From assembly GCA_036250225.1 (NCBI GenBank), contig JAPZLL010000017.1, positions 310,001 to 374,000 on the forward strand: a stretch of 64,000 nucleotides of DNA, given 5' to 3'. This DNA is from Cercophora sp. LCS_1 (Eukaryota > Ascomycota > Sordariomycetes > Sordariales > Lasiosphaeriaceae). The notes beneath the pieces are model-generated. The model did not search any database and was not told where the DNA came from. It saw only the letters and a list, made by a program, of their open reading frames with translations. Shown one piece after another: positions 19,990 to 32,523 of this stretch. The first letter of the stretch is position 1, and every line of letters begins with the position of its first letter. A program made the translations under genes and the position numbers.

Positions 19990-22900
19990 TCAAGAAGTAC
20001 CCCAGGTTGCCTTGACCTCGCCCATCTCAAATGGATTAAAATCCTCAGGCAGGTTCTCTCTCGTCGGCAGGATTCCACTGCAGGACCATCCGCTTTCGAA
20101 GGGCCACAATGTTGTGGTAGCGCTCATTGTGGACAAGCCAAACTTGGCATCCTCTCCTATCACCTGCCTGAATAGTCTCAGGCCGCGAGCGTTCCATTTC
20201 GCTCCGTGCTGCAAGAGAACGCGCACGCAGTTGGAGAGATCGTCCCAGCTGGCGCTCCTGTCGCAGCGACAACGATGAGCCTTGTCAGGCCAGGAGCCGG
20301 GTTTGGCGAGGAGTCCATTGTCGGGCAGAGGGTGAGCGTAAAGCAATATCGCCAGCAAATCCAGGGTAAACCAGGAGCGGGGGTCCTCCAAGGCGAAGTT
20401 GCTTTCGCCGTCGTGGTCCACGTTGAGCTTGAGAAATTCCCCAACACCGTCCACACCCAGAACATCCAAGACCTCTTGGAGGATGATGGGGCATGGCATA
20501 TAATTACACCCGAACTGTGGGGCAGACTGGACAGTGAAGCTCGGCAGGTTACCGCAAGCGGCTACAAGACAGCGGAATATTTGCACCGTTGTCAGAGCTT
20601 GGACGTCGGCAGCAAGGCTTGTCGAGGTCATCAACTTTCTGACTAGGTTGGTTTTTCTTTTGATGATAGCGGCGACAATGGCGCTCGTCAGGCTCGTGGT
20701 CCCATTCCCGGCCGTTTTGACAGAGCCATTGTTTTGCGTCATGGTTTGTGTTGCTGCCGGCTGCCAGTAACTCTTTTAAGCCTTTTATATCGCTGGGTGA
20801 GGCCTTGGTCTTGAGGAATCCCTAGAGAGCAGCGCCATTGTCTAGCAAGAGCTGCATGATCGTTTCTTCCGCGGCTGCACATGCCGCTCCCCTTGCTCCG
20901 TTGTTGCTGTGATACAACGCTAGGTCCATGGCTGGCGTCCTTATCAAGGGGAAATAGGAGTCATCATCATAATCATGATTGTCCCCGTCCGTCGAATAGT
21001 TGACCAAGATTTCGCGTTCTGCCTGGGTTGACTGCTCCAAGACGCAACGCAGCAGCTCGACCGCGCCACCTCTTTCCACCATGGAACAAATGGAAAGAAC
21101 AATAAATCTTTCTTTGCCATAGTAAACTGGCTCTCCGCTTGTGGTTGCGTACACCACCCCATTGCCACCATTGTCGGCGGCCCAGTGCTTGAGCTTCGAG
21201 ACAGCATCCGCCCCATGCTCAAGGAGAAGTTTGGCGACTTTGAACTGGCCCCGCCGGGCAACCTCGTGGAGATCAAGCTGACGCAAGAGCTATGGCTTGT
21301 GTCCCATGCAGTCTGCGACACCCAAGATCCACCGTAGGAGCATGACGTCGTCCAGGATTTCACTGCAGTACCTGCCAACATCCAGACCCTCGAAATCTTG
21401 GAGAATGGCCTGGTTTGTCAGCTGCAAGAGATCATCTTGAGAGAGGTGTTGTTCAACCCCAAGTCGGGACAACATCAGACACGCGTCGTATCCTCCAGGG
21501 AAGCAGACAGCGAACAAAACGGCGTTAAGGCTATTGTATCCTCTGGACAGGCGAAGGACAGGAGTGTCTTGATTGCACCCAAGCCCTTCTGCGACCTTGC
21601 GCTTCTTCCTGCCTGCTCAACAAATTTGGCGAAGAGACTACCGTCGACCGCTTGTTTGCCAACTTTGCGCACAGCAGTGTCGATAACTCTGAGGAAGCAA
21701 CGACAACAAGCGATCCAAATAAGCGCCAGATAGCCCCTGACAAGATCCCGATCGTCGGCGCTATGGAGAGGGTCGACCATCTGGAGAAGCTCGTCTTCTA
21801 TATCGTCAACCTGGGGATCGGGTATTATACCGGTAGCGAGTGTGTAAAGCTTTTCATTCTCAAGGGTCCCGAAAGTCTTGTCCAGCCCCAAGGTATTGAG
21901 TGTTGAAATGGGATCGGAGTAAACCCGAGAAACCTCCGGGAGACGCTTGAGTAGGAGAAGTGCATCTGACAAGTTTCTCTTCGTCAAGGCCCGCGCTAGG
22001 ATGCTCTTTCCGTCGTGTATTGCCGTGAAGTCTGCGCCCTTGCTAATAAGATACTTTCCCACTACCGCCAAGTGTCCTTGGTCCGCAGAGTAGAGCAGGG
22101 CTGGCCTCATTTCGGTGTCCCCGAGGTGCCCATTCATAACGCTCGTGGAATACTTTGCCTCTTCGACGAGAAATCGACAAACTTCAAGACGGCCATACCA
22201 AGCCGCAGAACGGAGCAGCTGATACGCGGCAAGTCCCTCCTCGTCCGCCATGACCGGATTGCTCTCGAAAAGTAGCTGAAAGACCAGGTAGCTCCCACCG
22301 CATATTGCCGAGTGCATAGCATCAACCGCAGGAACTGTGGCCCGGTCGCGGTCCTCCTCCCTACCCACGTGCAACTCGATAGGGGCACAGTCGCAACACC
22401 CCATTGCGAGAGCCTTCGGGTCTGCCCCGTGTTGTAACAGCAACCGCGTCATTTCAGCGTCGCCGCGTGTGACGGCGACGTGCAGGGGGGCCCAAACACG
22501 CCTCCCGTTCAAGTGTGCCGGTCTCAGTTCTGGTTTGCCGTTCCAACACTGGCCTGCCATGTTGTGAAGGATGCTGACAGTACTCCCTGGAATCAGATCC
22601 GCCGAGTGGAGGTCGCCGTCGCATAGCCACACTAATTTTGTCGTCAACTTGGCTCGTCCTTCATTCCAGCTAACCACGGAGTAATTGAAAGCTCCAACAC
22701 AAAGCTCGCGCTTGCACTCCGTGAGGAACTTGCGATCAAAACAAGGTATGCGACCAGGTTTTAGACCCTGTGAGTAGAGTAGCTCGTTGAGGCTGCTGCG
22801 TATAAAGGGCGAGCAGATGGTTTAGTTTGGGTTGCCTCCGTTCTCCAGGAGTATCGTAGCCGACCGGGTGTGCCCGTTCTCCACGGCAAACTGGAGGGCA

Positions 22901-23268
22901 ATCCGGCAAGCATTCGCGTCTGCGGCGGCTATCTTGTAGAGGGCCGGGTTGGCGATGGGTTCTCTGAAGAGGAGGTGCGTTAGTGGGGGAGGAAGAGGCC
23001 TGCAGGGATAACAACAAGGTATCAAATTCATCGGCCCTCCCCCCAGGTAAGGTACTCACAGACGTCTACATGTCGAGGCAAGAGCAGCCAAGCTCGGAGT
23101 ATCCCGAATATTATCCACAATCAGAATCAAGAGTTCGTTGGGGCAATCGTTGAGGGTTTTGTCGGCCGTAGCCCGTACCGCCTGATCGTCGCGCTCGGGT
23201 CCTGATAGCAAGTTAGCTGCCCGAACTGCCATGGAAACCGGAAGATGCAGTGGCATGGGTCTTACCAT
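19990..23268 (-). pseudogene. Decayed F-box/ankyrin-repeat gene
   Basis: A full-length relative of the gene at 26356-29973, broken in several places. The first exon (23268 to about 23054) carries an F-box ('CPNELLILIVDNI', then 'LAALASTCRRL'). A phase-consistent intron (donor GTGAGT) joins it to 'FAVENGHTRSATILLENGG'. The frame then meets TAA at 22824-22822, exactly before the family motif 'SPFIRSSLNELL'. Homology continues through ankyrin repeats ('WAPLHVAVTRGDAEMTRLLL') with the GCCDC motif and then shifts frame between about 21700 and 21520. TAG follows at 21292-21290, where the relatives have Trp, then another stop at 20824-20822. A further frame change occurs before the C-terminal part (20742-19990), which keeps 'LSNCVRVLLQHGAKW' and ends 'FNPFEMGEVKATWG'. 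With three stops and two shifts it cannot make the full protein. Confidence 0.85.
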
Positions 23269-23585
23269 CGGAACCAGTCACGGCAACACCGCCGGACGCC
23301 TTTAGCAGAGGTTGCTCGTGAGGCTGTGGCATGTTGGGATTCGGCGGCAGGAAGTCTCATCGAGTGGGTGAACGGTGGCACCTCACCGGCAGCTTGCCTC
23401 GCAGGTCGGTGGGTCTCACGCGCAGAGCGTCAATTACAACGATGGGGAAAAATTCCACGGTGATTGTTACTAAGGTACCCCGTCAACCATGCCACCGAGT
23501 AGGCACGCTTCCTTCGCCCCGGCTTCAGCGCGGCCTGCCGAAGTCGAATTCCGTCCCCGTCTCCGCCAGGCCAGGAGCTACCAAA
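23269..23585. other. Short intergenic region
   Basis: 317 bp between the 5' end of the ankyrin pseudogene and the 3' end of the secreted Cys-rich gene; nothing recognisable. Confidence 0.5.
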
Positions 23586-24049
23586 CTAGGAGCACGAGAC
23601 CTTGAACGCCTTCAGCCCGTTATAGCCTCCAGCGCGCTCGAAACAGCCATGAAACTTGTAGTCGGCAGTATACTGCCATGACTCCTTGTCACACTGTGCG
23701 TCGCCGAAAAACGTGACTATCGCGACGTCAACAACCCCGACTCACCCTCCCATCGGTAACACTTACTTTCGCAGCCCTTCTTGATATTGAGATCGCTAAA
23801 GGCATGGCCCGAAATGATCTCGCCCATCTCGGTCTCGCTTCGGAAAAGGTGGCACTTGTCGGTCTCAATCTTTTCCAAAGTCCACCGCGTCGCCGACCCT
23901 GCCGGGCACAACTTGGTGCCGCAGAATCGGCAGGCATAGGTGATGACCTCGACGTTTGGGTACACAGGGCCGACTGGGCTAGCTAGCGCTGGGCCGCAAA
24001 GGAACGGGATGATAGCGGCGAGTGCCAGGAGTGTCTTTGATACAAACAT
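23586..24049 (-). CDS. Small secreted cysteine-rich protein
   Basis: Two exons, 24049-23767 and 23716-23586, joined across a 50-nt intron (donor GTAAGT, acceptor GATAG); 137 residues. The N-terminus ('MFVSKTLLALAAIIPFLCGP', then ALASP) is a clear signal peptide with likely cleavage after Ala near residue 23. The mature part has eight cysteines spread evenly ('ACRFCGTKLCP', 'DKCHLF', 'KKGCEITFFGDAQCDK', 'HGCFERAGGY', 'KVSCS'), suggesting four disulfides. Without splicing the frame stops early and loses three cysteines; the spliced version ends cleanly in '...KVSCS', which supports the intron. No known domain is recognised. The size, signal peptide and Cys content are those of fungal effector-like proteins, but that role is inference only. 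Confidence 0.75.
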
Positions 24050-24248
24050 CTTGTCGGGCGTTGAGGTTTTTGTCAGGGATGCACAGGGGAAATGGGATAT
24101 CGTTGCGGCGACAGGATTGTGCGTTTCTTTTCAAGGTTGCGATAACCTCCAGCGGCGAGCAAAAAATCTGAACGTTGCCAACATCCGACAAGATAAGCTC
24201 AAAGTTCCGGCTCCCGTCCGGCCACATACCCGACCCCTGAAACCCGCA

Positions 24249-25279
24249 TCAAATGGCACCCAGCTTCAACGAATCCGCAATCACCTCCTTCAAATCTTCC
24301 TTTGGTAGTTCCAACAGCTCATCTGCGCTCTCCTCCGGCTTGATGTGGTTATCCGCCCCGTCGGCATACAGATACACCCTCAACAGCTCATGAAACGCGC
24401 CGAAGTTACCCTGCGCCAGCTTCTCCTCGCCGACGCGCTTCAACTCCTTTGAGTCAAACTTCTTGACCTCATACTCGGCGCCAGTCAACTCCTTGACCAC
24501 GGCAAAGATGTCGTTCTGGCTGACGTTGAAGCTCGATGTTAAGAGGTACTTGTTCTTGGTCTCCTCAGGGTGCTTCAAGACACCGGCAACCGCCCGGCCG
24601 ATTTGCGGTAGCGTGCTCCCCTGGAACTTTTCATTCCCCGAGTCAATCACCTCGAACTTTTTGCCCTTGACGTCAACACCGAGACTTCCGGTTCCGAGGC
24701 CCTAGCAACGGTTAGCACAGACGGTTCTTGGCTCCTCCTCCAGCGGTTTCCCCACGGGCAGGGGAGAGCAAAGCAACTCACCCAGTCAAAAAATAAACCC
24801 GTCCCCAACGCCGTCCAACTAATCTCCCCCTCCTTCTCAATCAGATAATCCACCAGGCCAATCTTCCCCGCCAAGATCCGCCCGATCGTCTGGTCCCGCA
24901 CCTTGCGCGTGTTGACGCCAAATTCGCTAGGGATAAACCGCTTGACACCAGCCGCGATCGCCGCGTCGACAGCAGTCTTCTGAACGCCGATAGCGAGCGT
25001 GGCGATGGTCGAGACAACGGCGTCTTGACCTTGGAAGGCGGCTTTGAGCGAGTCGAACGAGGTGTAGTCGACTTTGCGCACGGCGAGGTGGTCGGGGAAT
25101 TTGGGTGTCGAGTTTGTCGAGAGCTCGCGAGTGATGCCTGTTACTGTGAAGCCCGCGGTGAGGAGCTCGGATACGACTGCTGGGCCGAGGTTGCCAGAGC
25201 CCTATGGATGTTAGAGAGGACGTAGAGGGGGATTGGAGGAGCTTACGCCGAGGACGGCGACGGTTTTGATGGAGACCAT
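24249..25279 (-). CDS. NmrA-like / isoflavone-reductase-type NAD(P)-binding oxidoreductase
   Basis: Three exons, 25279-25247, 25201-24782 and 24701-24249 (introns of 45 and 80 nt), giving 301 residues, the usual size of the family. The N-terminal Rossmann motif spans the first intron: 'VAVLGGSGNLGPAVV' (G-x-x-G-x-x-G at 11-17). 'VDYTSFDSLKAAFQGQDAVV' and 'GVKRFIPSEFG' at about 90-100 follow; the latter is a standard marker of NmrA/PCBER-like atypical short-chain dehydrogenases. Such proteins either reduce aromatic or phenylpropanoid-like substrates or act as redox sensors; the substrate here cannot be predicted. No signal peptide, so cytosolic. Tandemly placed upstream of the secreted Cys-rich gene on the same strand, about 200 bp apart, with no sign of functional linkage. 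Confidence 0.88.
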
Positions 25280-26355
25280 TGTGTTCAAGTTGCTGCTGTC
25301 GTAGTGGCTTTTGGGAGAAGCGGGCGATTCGAGATGGGCGAATTGGAGTAGATGTGGGAGGGGCAATTGAAGTTGGGGAAGACGGGTGGTATAGAGTGCT
25401 TCGGTTCATATATGTGTTTCCGGGCCGGCTATGTTGCAAGATGAGGGTATAATTGAGCAATTACCAATCAGGCGGGCGCGGGTGCGGCTTCGGGATTGCG
25501 TCAGGGGAAAAGTCTTGGCATCGCGTCTCGGGTTCGGGAGGAAGGAACGACACATGTTTGAGGGGATGGAACCTTGACGTCGGCCTTCGCTTTGCACGAT
25601 CAACGGCGTACATCTAGGGCTTGCCATTATTCTATTTTTATTGCTTGAAATTCTATGTCGACTTTGTGAGGCACCGGACCATGCCGGCGATAAGAGCATC
25701 GTCGGCAGATCGTACCCGGCGACGCGGGGGTCACTAAGCTGCTCCCGTCGCCAACTTGGATGGGCGGCATCGAAGCGAATAGCTAAGCTTCCCCGCATTG
25801 AAGCCGTCTTGGGGAGCCTGCTTGACGAATGGTTAACGCCGAAATTTCCGTGTTCTTGTCAAGGTGTCAAGCGTCACGCTTGCGCTCCGTTGGCAAGAGC
25901 CCACCACCACATTGAGTCAGCCGTGGGTAACGAACGTAGCCCTGAAATGCTTCTTCGTCAACATCAATCACGCGTGCTCTTGCCATCTCTGGGCGTGTCG
26001 AAGATGCGACGTCGCTGTGTGGTAACCCGGCCATATCGCTTGGGGAGGTGCCCGGTGGGGCATGTAGGTTCAACTTTTACCTTCTCCGTTGTTGCCCCAC
26101 CATCTTTCTTCCTGAGCGGTGCGTGAAGTGAAAGGTTAAGCTCTTTCCAGACCGCACTTGTTTCCGTTCTGCCACCGTTGACCTTGAACGCAGACCTTCT
26201 CGCGCCATCTTCCGTCGAGCAACAACTTCTTCCTCTGCAACATTCTCCCACTTGCTTCACGCTTTTGCGACCTCGAACATTTGACACTCAATAATCTCCC
26301 TCGTCACGAGTTCTATTACTGCTCGCAATCACCACTTCTTGTGCTGATCGCGATC
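25280..26355. other. Divergent intergenic region
   Basis: About 1.08 kb between the divergently transcribed NmrA-like gene and the large F-box/ankyrin gene. The plus-strand frame 25641-26126 (161 codons) has no domain and is contradicted by overlapping minus-strand frames. Presumed promoters. Confidence 0.55.
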
Positions 26356-29300
26356 ATGCCGCTCCCTTGCGATCGCAAGCGCTGGCGCGCTTCGCGCAGC
26401 GATGGAAGAGGCTCGACCAAGCGACGGCGTCTCGGCGCCTCCGCCACCACCGCGAAGAACATGACCGAATGTAAGCACTTTCGGTCTGTCCGCTATCGCG
26501 AAAGAAGCACTGCTAATTCTCTGTTGCAAGTGCGACTCCAGAAGAAAAACCCCAGGATTTCCGCCCGACTTACTTCTCTGCCGCCCGAGATCCTGTACCA
26601 CATTCTCTCCGACGTGGACGGGATTCCTGACTTAGCCTCTTTGACCCTTGTAAGTCACAAAATGTAAGTTGCTTATCCCGCGCCGCTCCGTCTGCCTGTC
26701 TGTCCTTGACGCGCGAGCTAATCACTCTTCAGGTGGGTGTTTACAAACCCCGTTCTTTACGCGAAAGCCGCCTCGGATACCGCAGCGTCTGCAGCAGCTT
26801 TCCGTCTTGCCGCTGAGCAAAACATGACCCGAACGGTTGGTTTCCTCCTCACCAACGGAGCAAGCCCGAACATTGAACTACTTTCGCCATTCCTGCGCAG
26901 TCGCTTGAACGACGTGACCAGTTTGCAAGGCCTCAAGGCGGGATTGATACCGTGTTTCGACCAACACTTCGCTCAAGAGTGCAACAGGGAGATCTGCGTT
27001 GGCAATCGGCAGGCTCAGGTCTTTCAAAACACGGTGCCCCACGGCGACTGTTTGACGGCGGTTTGGAACTGCGAGGGCGATGTCCAAGCTCGTGTCGTAG
27101 GCGGCCTGCGTCTAAAGTACGCGGGAACCGTCAACGACATGCGTATGATTCTTAGAACGAACTCCGAGAAGAGCGTGGCTAGCGCAGGTCAACCAATGTA
27201 TTCCTGGACACCCTTCCATATCGCCGCCCACCGTGGGTACGCGAGTATGGTGAAGCTGCTTCTCCAACATGGAGCGAGCACCGAGACTCTTGCCAAGGGC
27301 TGCTGCGATTGCTGTTACCACAACCCAGGCGACCGAGACTGCAACACCATCAGCACCGAGCCCGATACGGCGGCCTGGCATTGTGCGATGTGCGGCGGCC
27401 ACACGGACATTGCGAAGATGCTGCTCCGCGTCGAGCCAGCGACCCCCTTGACTGGCACCACCGCCCTTCACTACGCTGCTTGGCGGGGTAATCTTGATCT
27501 CTGCAAGTTTCTGGTGGAGGAGAGACAGTACCCAGTCGACATCCCGGCTGGCTCAAGTGATTCGGACGGCTCCAGTGCGACCCCACTACTTTTTGCCATT
27601 GAGAGAGGTCACATGGCGACAGTTGGCGCTTATTTGATTAAGAATGGGGCAAATACGGCTGCGAGATGGGGCGAGCACAACATGTTGACATACGCCTTGA
27701 CCAGGCAGCGTTTCCCTGAGGCTCGTCAACTCCTCAGCCTCGACCCGACGATCACATCGGACGTTTCGCCAATCACCCCCATCGAAGCGTGCATCATGAG
27801 TCTAGACCCGGACTGTTTCACCATGAAAGAGAGCCCCGGTGTAGCGTGTTTGGTCTGTAGCTGGACGTGCAGACACGCACAGGACTGCAAGTTGGAGAAT
27901 TTCCTCGGAAGCAACAAGGAGAAGCAAGAGGTCGCCGCCATTACGCAAAGGCTCCCGCGAAGCGCCATTGAAACCGAGATCAAGCGGACGCTTCAACGTC
28001 TCGAGAAGATCAAAAACATTCGCAGCTGCCAAAAGTACCAAGCAAGCGCGCTGTTCAACCGGGTGGCTAAGCAAAGCATGGGTGGTGTCTTGCAGGCTTT
28101 AGTGGGGTTGAAGGACATACCGAAGCCCGATGAGGAGACTTTGCGCGCGTGTTTGCGTGGCGCAGCTCGATTCGCAACTTCAGCTCATGCTCTCGACGCT
28201 ATCGACTACCTCCTTGGAATGCTGGATCGGCAAGACTGCACTTTGATATCTTGGTCTGATGCTTTCAAAAGGGATAAGTCCATCAACCTGGCAGGACCCG
28301 GCGTGATGGAGGTGCGTCGACAGATCGCTCATTTGTTCCACTGCCGCCACTCCCTTGAGGGTGGGTTGGAGAAAAGCTGGCCTTCCGTCATGTCGGATAT
28401 CATCCATGCTTGTCGCAGACCAGGCGGGCTGAGCGTCAGCAAGCAGCTTGCTCAAGTGGCCTTCGAGAACGACATTTTTCGTCGTTTTGGGCACAACCAA
28501 TTAGTCAAGATGTTCAAGGATGCAACTGTGGGGCCCGACAAGAAGTTCTTGACCGTTCTTGACTACGAGAAGGGCGACGCGCACTATGACGACGTCGAAC
28601 TGGCTGCGTGGATCCTCTATCTGGCGGAAGAACTCAAAGTCAAGGACTGGCTACTAAGGTGGGTCAGCCTCGACAGACTCGCAAGGATAGGGCAATTTCG
28701 AGTCACCCAGTTTTTTCTAGAACGAGGATCCATCCCCAACATTAGACCAGGGTCAACTCTGGCTCCCAACGGAGGGTATGAACACCAGATGTTCGGTGTC
28801 ACAGACCACACGTACCGGATTCCGAACGGTCCGTATCCAACAATCGTTCACTGGATTTGTGCAAGTCCCGAAAGCGAGGGGGCCGTATCATTGCTACGGT
28901 GTCTTTTCGAGCGCGTCGAAGATCGTCGTTTCTTCGTCAATTATGTACAGAACCTTACCAACAGCCTTACCCTGGGCCAACCCTTGTATTTTTGTACCGC
29001 TGTCTCCGTGCTTGCCAGGTACAGGGGAAACAGAGAAATTGGGCGGATCACTGAAGCCGAGTTGGAGATCCTTAAGATCCTAGATTCCGAGGGCCCAGAA
29101 TACCATGGAGCCATTCAGTCAAAGGACCCGAACGGCATTTCGGGCTGCCAACTCGAAAACCTTCCCTTCACAACCAGGCAGAATATGCACTCCCTCGAGC
29201 CAAGCCTTCGCCGACGCCAGAGTCCCATCGCCGAGGCGATCAACCGTAGAAAGCACGAATTTCTTAGAGTAATGTTGTCGGGTTGGTCGGAGATCAGTGA

Positions 29301-29973
29301 CAGCCCTGCGCTGACTAGCTGGGCCTTCAAGTACGTCGCCCTGGCATGTGGAGCTGGCACTACACAGGAATTTGCCGGTCAGGGATGGGGTCTAAAGAAG
29401 TGGAAGGGGATCCCATGCCCCGAGACACTTAGTGCAGTCCTGGAGTCCCTCGACATCTCCGACATCGATATGTTGCAAGAGCCCCTCATCGTCAACACAG
29501 ACAGGGCCGGGTCTTACTCCATCCTGCAGTGGCTCTTGCATAGTATTACGGACCGCACACTCACACCTGTGGAGCAAGTGCAGGCGTTTTATCGTCATGG
29601 GTGCTCTTGCTCTGACGAAAGGAAAGCTTACCGCCGGATGCATCTTGTCAAGTGTATCCGTCTCCTGATGGAGCATGGGGCAAGATGGGTCAGAAAGCCA
29701 ATCCAAGGCTCCATGTCTCAGCACCCTCTCAGAAATCAGCATGTTATGCTCAAATGGATGAGGGAGGATGTCCTCCCTGACTGTCGCATCGCTCTGTCCG
29801 ACGAGGTACACCACAACTTGGAGGAGCTTACACGGCACATTGTACTGAGGTGGGAGAAAAGCTACGAAGAGTCTCTCGGGCCTGACTTCAACCCCTTTGA
29901 GTTTGGGCCCATCAAGGCCAACTGGGGCACCCTTCCTCGCCGCCTGGCACACTTGGAGAAGCGCTCCACATGA
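26356..29973 (+). CDS. Large F-box/ankyrin-repeat protein with Cys-motif insert
   Basis: Intact member of the local family. Exons 26356-26470, 26531-26663 and 26733-29973 give 1162 residues. The 69-nt second intron is required; the 60-nt first one is in frame, so optional, but it has GTAAGC, GCTAAT and GCAAG signals. The N-terminus is basic (nuclear-signal-like 'STKRRRLG'). The F-box spans about 52-90 ('LPPEILYHILSDVDGIPDLA'). Residues 134-144 carry 'SPFLRSRLNDV'. Ankyrin repeats follow ('TPFHIAAHRGYASMVKLLLQ' and 'TALHYAAWRGNLDLCKFLVE'), with GCCDC at 272-276 between them. A helical middle region leads to a second repeat block and the C-terminal 'CSCSDERKAYRRMHLVKCI', then 'HGARW'. F-box proteins recruit targets to SCF ubiquitin ligases; here the ankyrins would bind the target, which is unknown. 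An upstream in-frame ATG at 26281 is less likely. Confidence 0.82.
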
Positions 29974-30492
29974 TGAGCGCAGTTGGTGATGGCAGACACG
30001 GCATCGAACGGCAGATGACCGACCGGGGCACTTCACGGAGGAGTATTGGGGTTATTTTATGTGTTGTCTCATTTTGTTGGCAGAGCGCCTGGGGTGTTAG
30101 ATTATGGGTTAGGATTGTAGCCACCTTGGGGTTGGATACATGGAACGGGTAGAGTCACCACATGTGATCTGGAACCATGGATGGATGGATGGATGATGGT
30201 GTTTTACTCTTGTACTTTACATGATGACAGGCCTTGGTCGGTAGCAACTGAACGGATAAAGAGAGAAATACAAAATAATACTGTGAATCACATTGGTGTG
30301 ACGTCTGGTGGCGACATACCTGAGAGCACGACGGAAGGAATGAACCAGATCCTGGCATCATGACTCATTCTCGTGTCATCCTCAGCTGGAATAGATTGTC
30401 CCAACACACCAAGTCCGTTGCAAAAGGATATCAGGGCAGCCAATTAGAGAAAGCTACAGTGATAAACCGCCAGTTTTCTGCTTCAGGGAGAG
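29974..30492. other. Intergenic region with an ATGG microsatellite
   Basis: About 520 bp between the intact F-box/ankyrin gene and its degenerate copy. It has a short (ATGG) repeat of just under five units at 30177-30195. No gene is seen; the missing N-terminal half of the downstream pseudogene is not recognisable here. Confidence 0.6.
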
Positions 30493-32523
30493 GCCGATTC
30501 AAACCTGGAACTCGTCTCCCCATTTCTTCGAAGCCGATTGAACGATATTAGCGACGTACAGGGCATTCGGCACGGTGTCATGCCCCTTGTCGACTGTCAC
30601 TTCATTAGCGAATGCAACCGCGAAAGATGTGTTGGTAACCGTCCGGAGATGCCCACGGAGACCCGGCACCCCACAACTGATGTCCAGGTCCACGTACCAC
30701 CTCCAAGAAGCCAGCAGCCCGCATACGACTCAGCCGCCAACCGCGTATACAACGCTCTAAGACTCAACACGAAGGGAACAGACTCGATGGGACGTGGGAT
30801 AACTGGACCAGTACCACTTGGGCAGGACTTCTCCTCGTGGACCCACTGCAAGTTGCAGCACACCGAGGGAGCATTGACATGGTTAAACTGCTTGTTCGGC
30901 ATAGAGCGGATGCAAAACTCACTTCAGCCGGATGCTATGACTGCGTTGAGCACGTCCAGGGCGACTTCCGAACGGCTATCCACTCCGCAACGCGTGGTGG
31001 GCATCCTAAAGTAGCTGAGTACTTGTTGTTTGAAACGCTGAACGGACTCGAGCACAATCCGAATGTCTTGCATTGGGCGGCATTCTACGGCTACCTCGAC
31101 CTCTGTACAGTCCTCGTCGAGAAACACGGCTATTCCGTGGATCGAGCCGCCACTCAAATGGACAGATCACCCTCCCCGCATGGTGTTTCTCCTTTATTCT
31201 GTGCCCTTGACGGTGGCAAGGTACAGAGTATCGGTGACTACTTGATTACGAGAGGCGCAAAGCCTGAGGCTTTGGCGGGGGGTCAAACTGTTCTCCAGCA
31301 TGCGGTCCTCAGGTCACTCTTCCGCGACGTTGGATACCTCCTCACCGTCAAGTCCAGCTTCCGGTCGGGTGCTTGCACCCCAATCGCCTTCCTGGCAGCT
31401 TGTTTCCAGCGACAAACTAACCGTCCTCTGCTGCATTGGTGCAATCCAACACGAAGAGAAGACCAGGACCACAAGCTCGCCGAGATACTGCAAGGCCGTG
31501 GTGTGCGTGAGAGCCCTCACCTGTGGGACAGAGAGTCTCAAATGGAGTTTATGGATGTATTCAGACAATTAACCTGTCACTCCATATCAACCTGCGACGA
31601 CTGTGCATCGAGCCCGCAATACCTACAGCCCGCGTCTGGTGCATGCCTTCCAGAGGTTGTCGAAGGTATGATCAACTGGATCAAAATTGGACGATACGAC
31701 GTCGGCACCGACCACATTTGCGAAGCCGTACGGCTTGCAAGCAGGTTTTCGTTTCCAGGAAAAGCGGTAAAGACTGTCAAAATCCTCCTGAACTGTTGCG
31801 ATGGCTGGATCTTGCCAGGGCTTTCGTCGATCCAGGAGCCCAATCGCCCAAGCTATCCATGCCAAAAAGCATGACTTGAAAATGATGTTAACAGCCTCAC
31901 CAGTCAACGCAGCCAGCGCAATCGACCACTGGGCATTGGAATGCGCTGGCCTGGCCTGCGGCGTGAGCGCCCTGAGAGGATTCGGAAATCAGGGATGGGC
32001 CAATGACTGGAACGGAGTACCATGCCCCACCACACTGCGAGCGGTCTTAGACACAATGCAGGCCGGAATTTTTACACGTCCAGAAGAGAAAGGAGTTTCC
32101 TTCGAAATTCGACGCTGTATCTCCTGATCAAGTCCGTCCTAGCGCCCCGAGACGCACGGCTGCATACCTTTTCTGACTATCGCCACGAATGCCGCTGCAG
32201 CGAGGAAAGGAAGAATTACCACCGAACTGACCTGGTGTGTTGCATTCAAGTTCTCATCGGGCACGGCGAAAAAGGATTAGGTGCGAGGAATATGGCTTTC
32301 GAAACGATCAAGAGCTATATCGCCTCTCCAGCGCATGGTGACTTCTGATGAGGTGCATCACAACCTCGAAGAGCTTGATCGGTGCATAGTTCTGCGTTGG
32401 GATGACGACCTGCTGTCATATCTAGGACCAGGCTTTAATACGGTCGAGTTTGGAAGCATGAAGGCTAAATGAGGCCCCGTTCCCAGAAAGGTCAAATATC
32501 TTAAGAGGCGCTCCGAACGGTAG
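30493..32523 (+). pseudogene. 5'-truncated, internally deleted F-box/ankyrin pseudogene
   Basis: A close relative of 26356-29973 in the same orientation. Homology begins abruptly at 30493 just before 'LVSPFLRSRLNDISDVQGI', so the F-box and first exons are missing. A one-base loss near 30841-30845 shifts the frame right at 'SSW|PLQVAAHRG'. Ankyrin blocks ('VLHWAAFYGYLDLCTVLVE') and the Cys motif ('GCYDC') follow. At about 31790-31830 the sequence jumps from the middle region ('KILLNCCDGW') to 'SPIAQAIHAKKHDLKMML', skipping some 330 codons present in the intact gene. At least three more frame changes follow. Near the C-terminus it keeps 'CRCSEERKNYHRTDLVCCI' and 'SDEVHHNLEELDRCIVLRW'. The conserved Trp after 'GSMKAK' is TGA (32470-32472), with homology running on to TAG at 32523. 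Confidence 0.88.
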
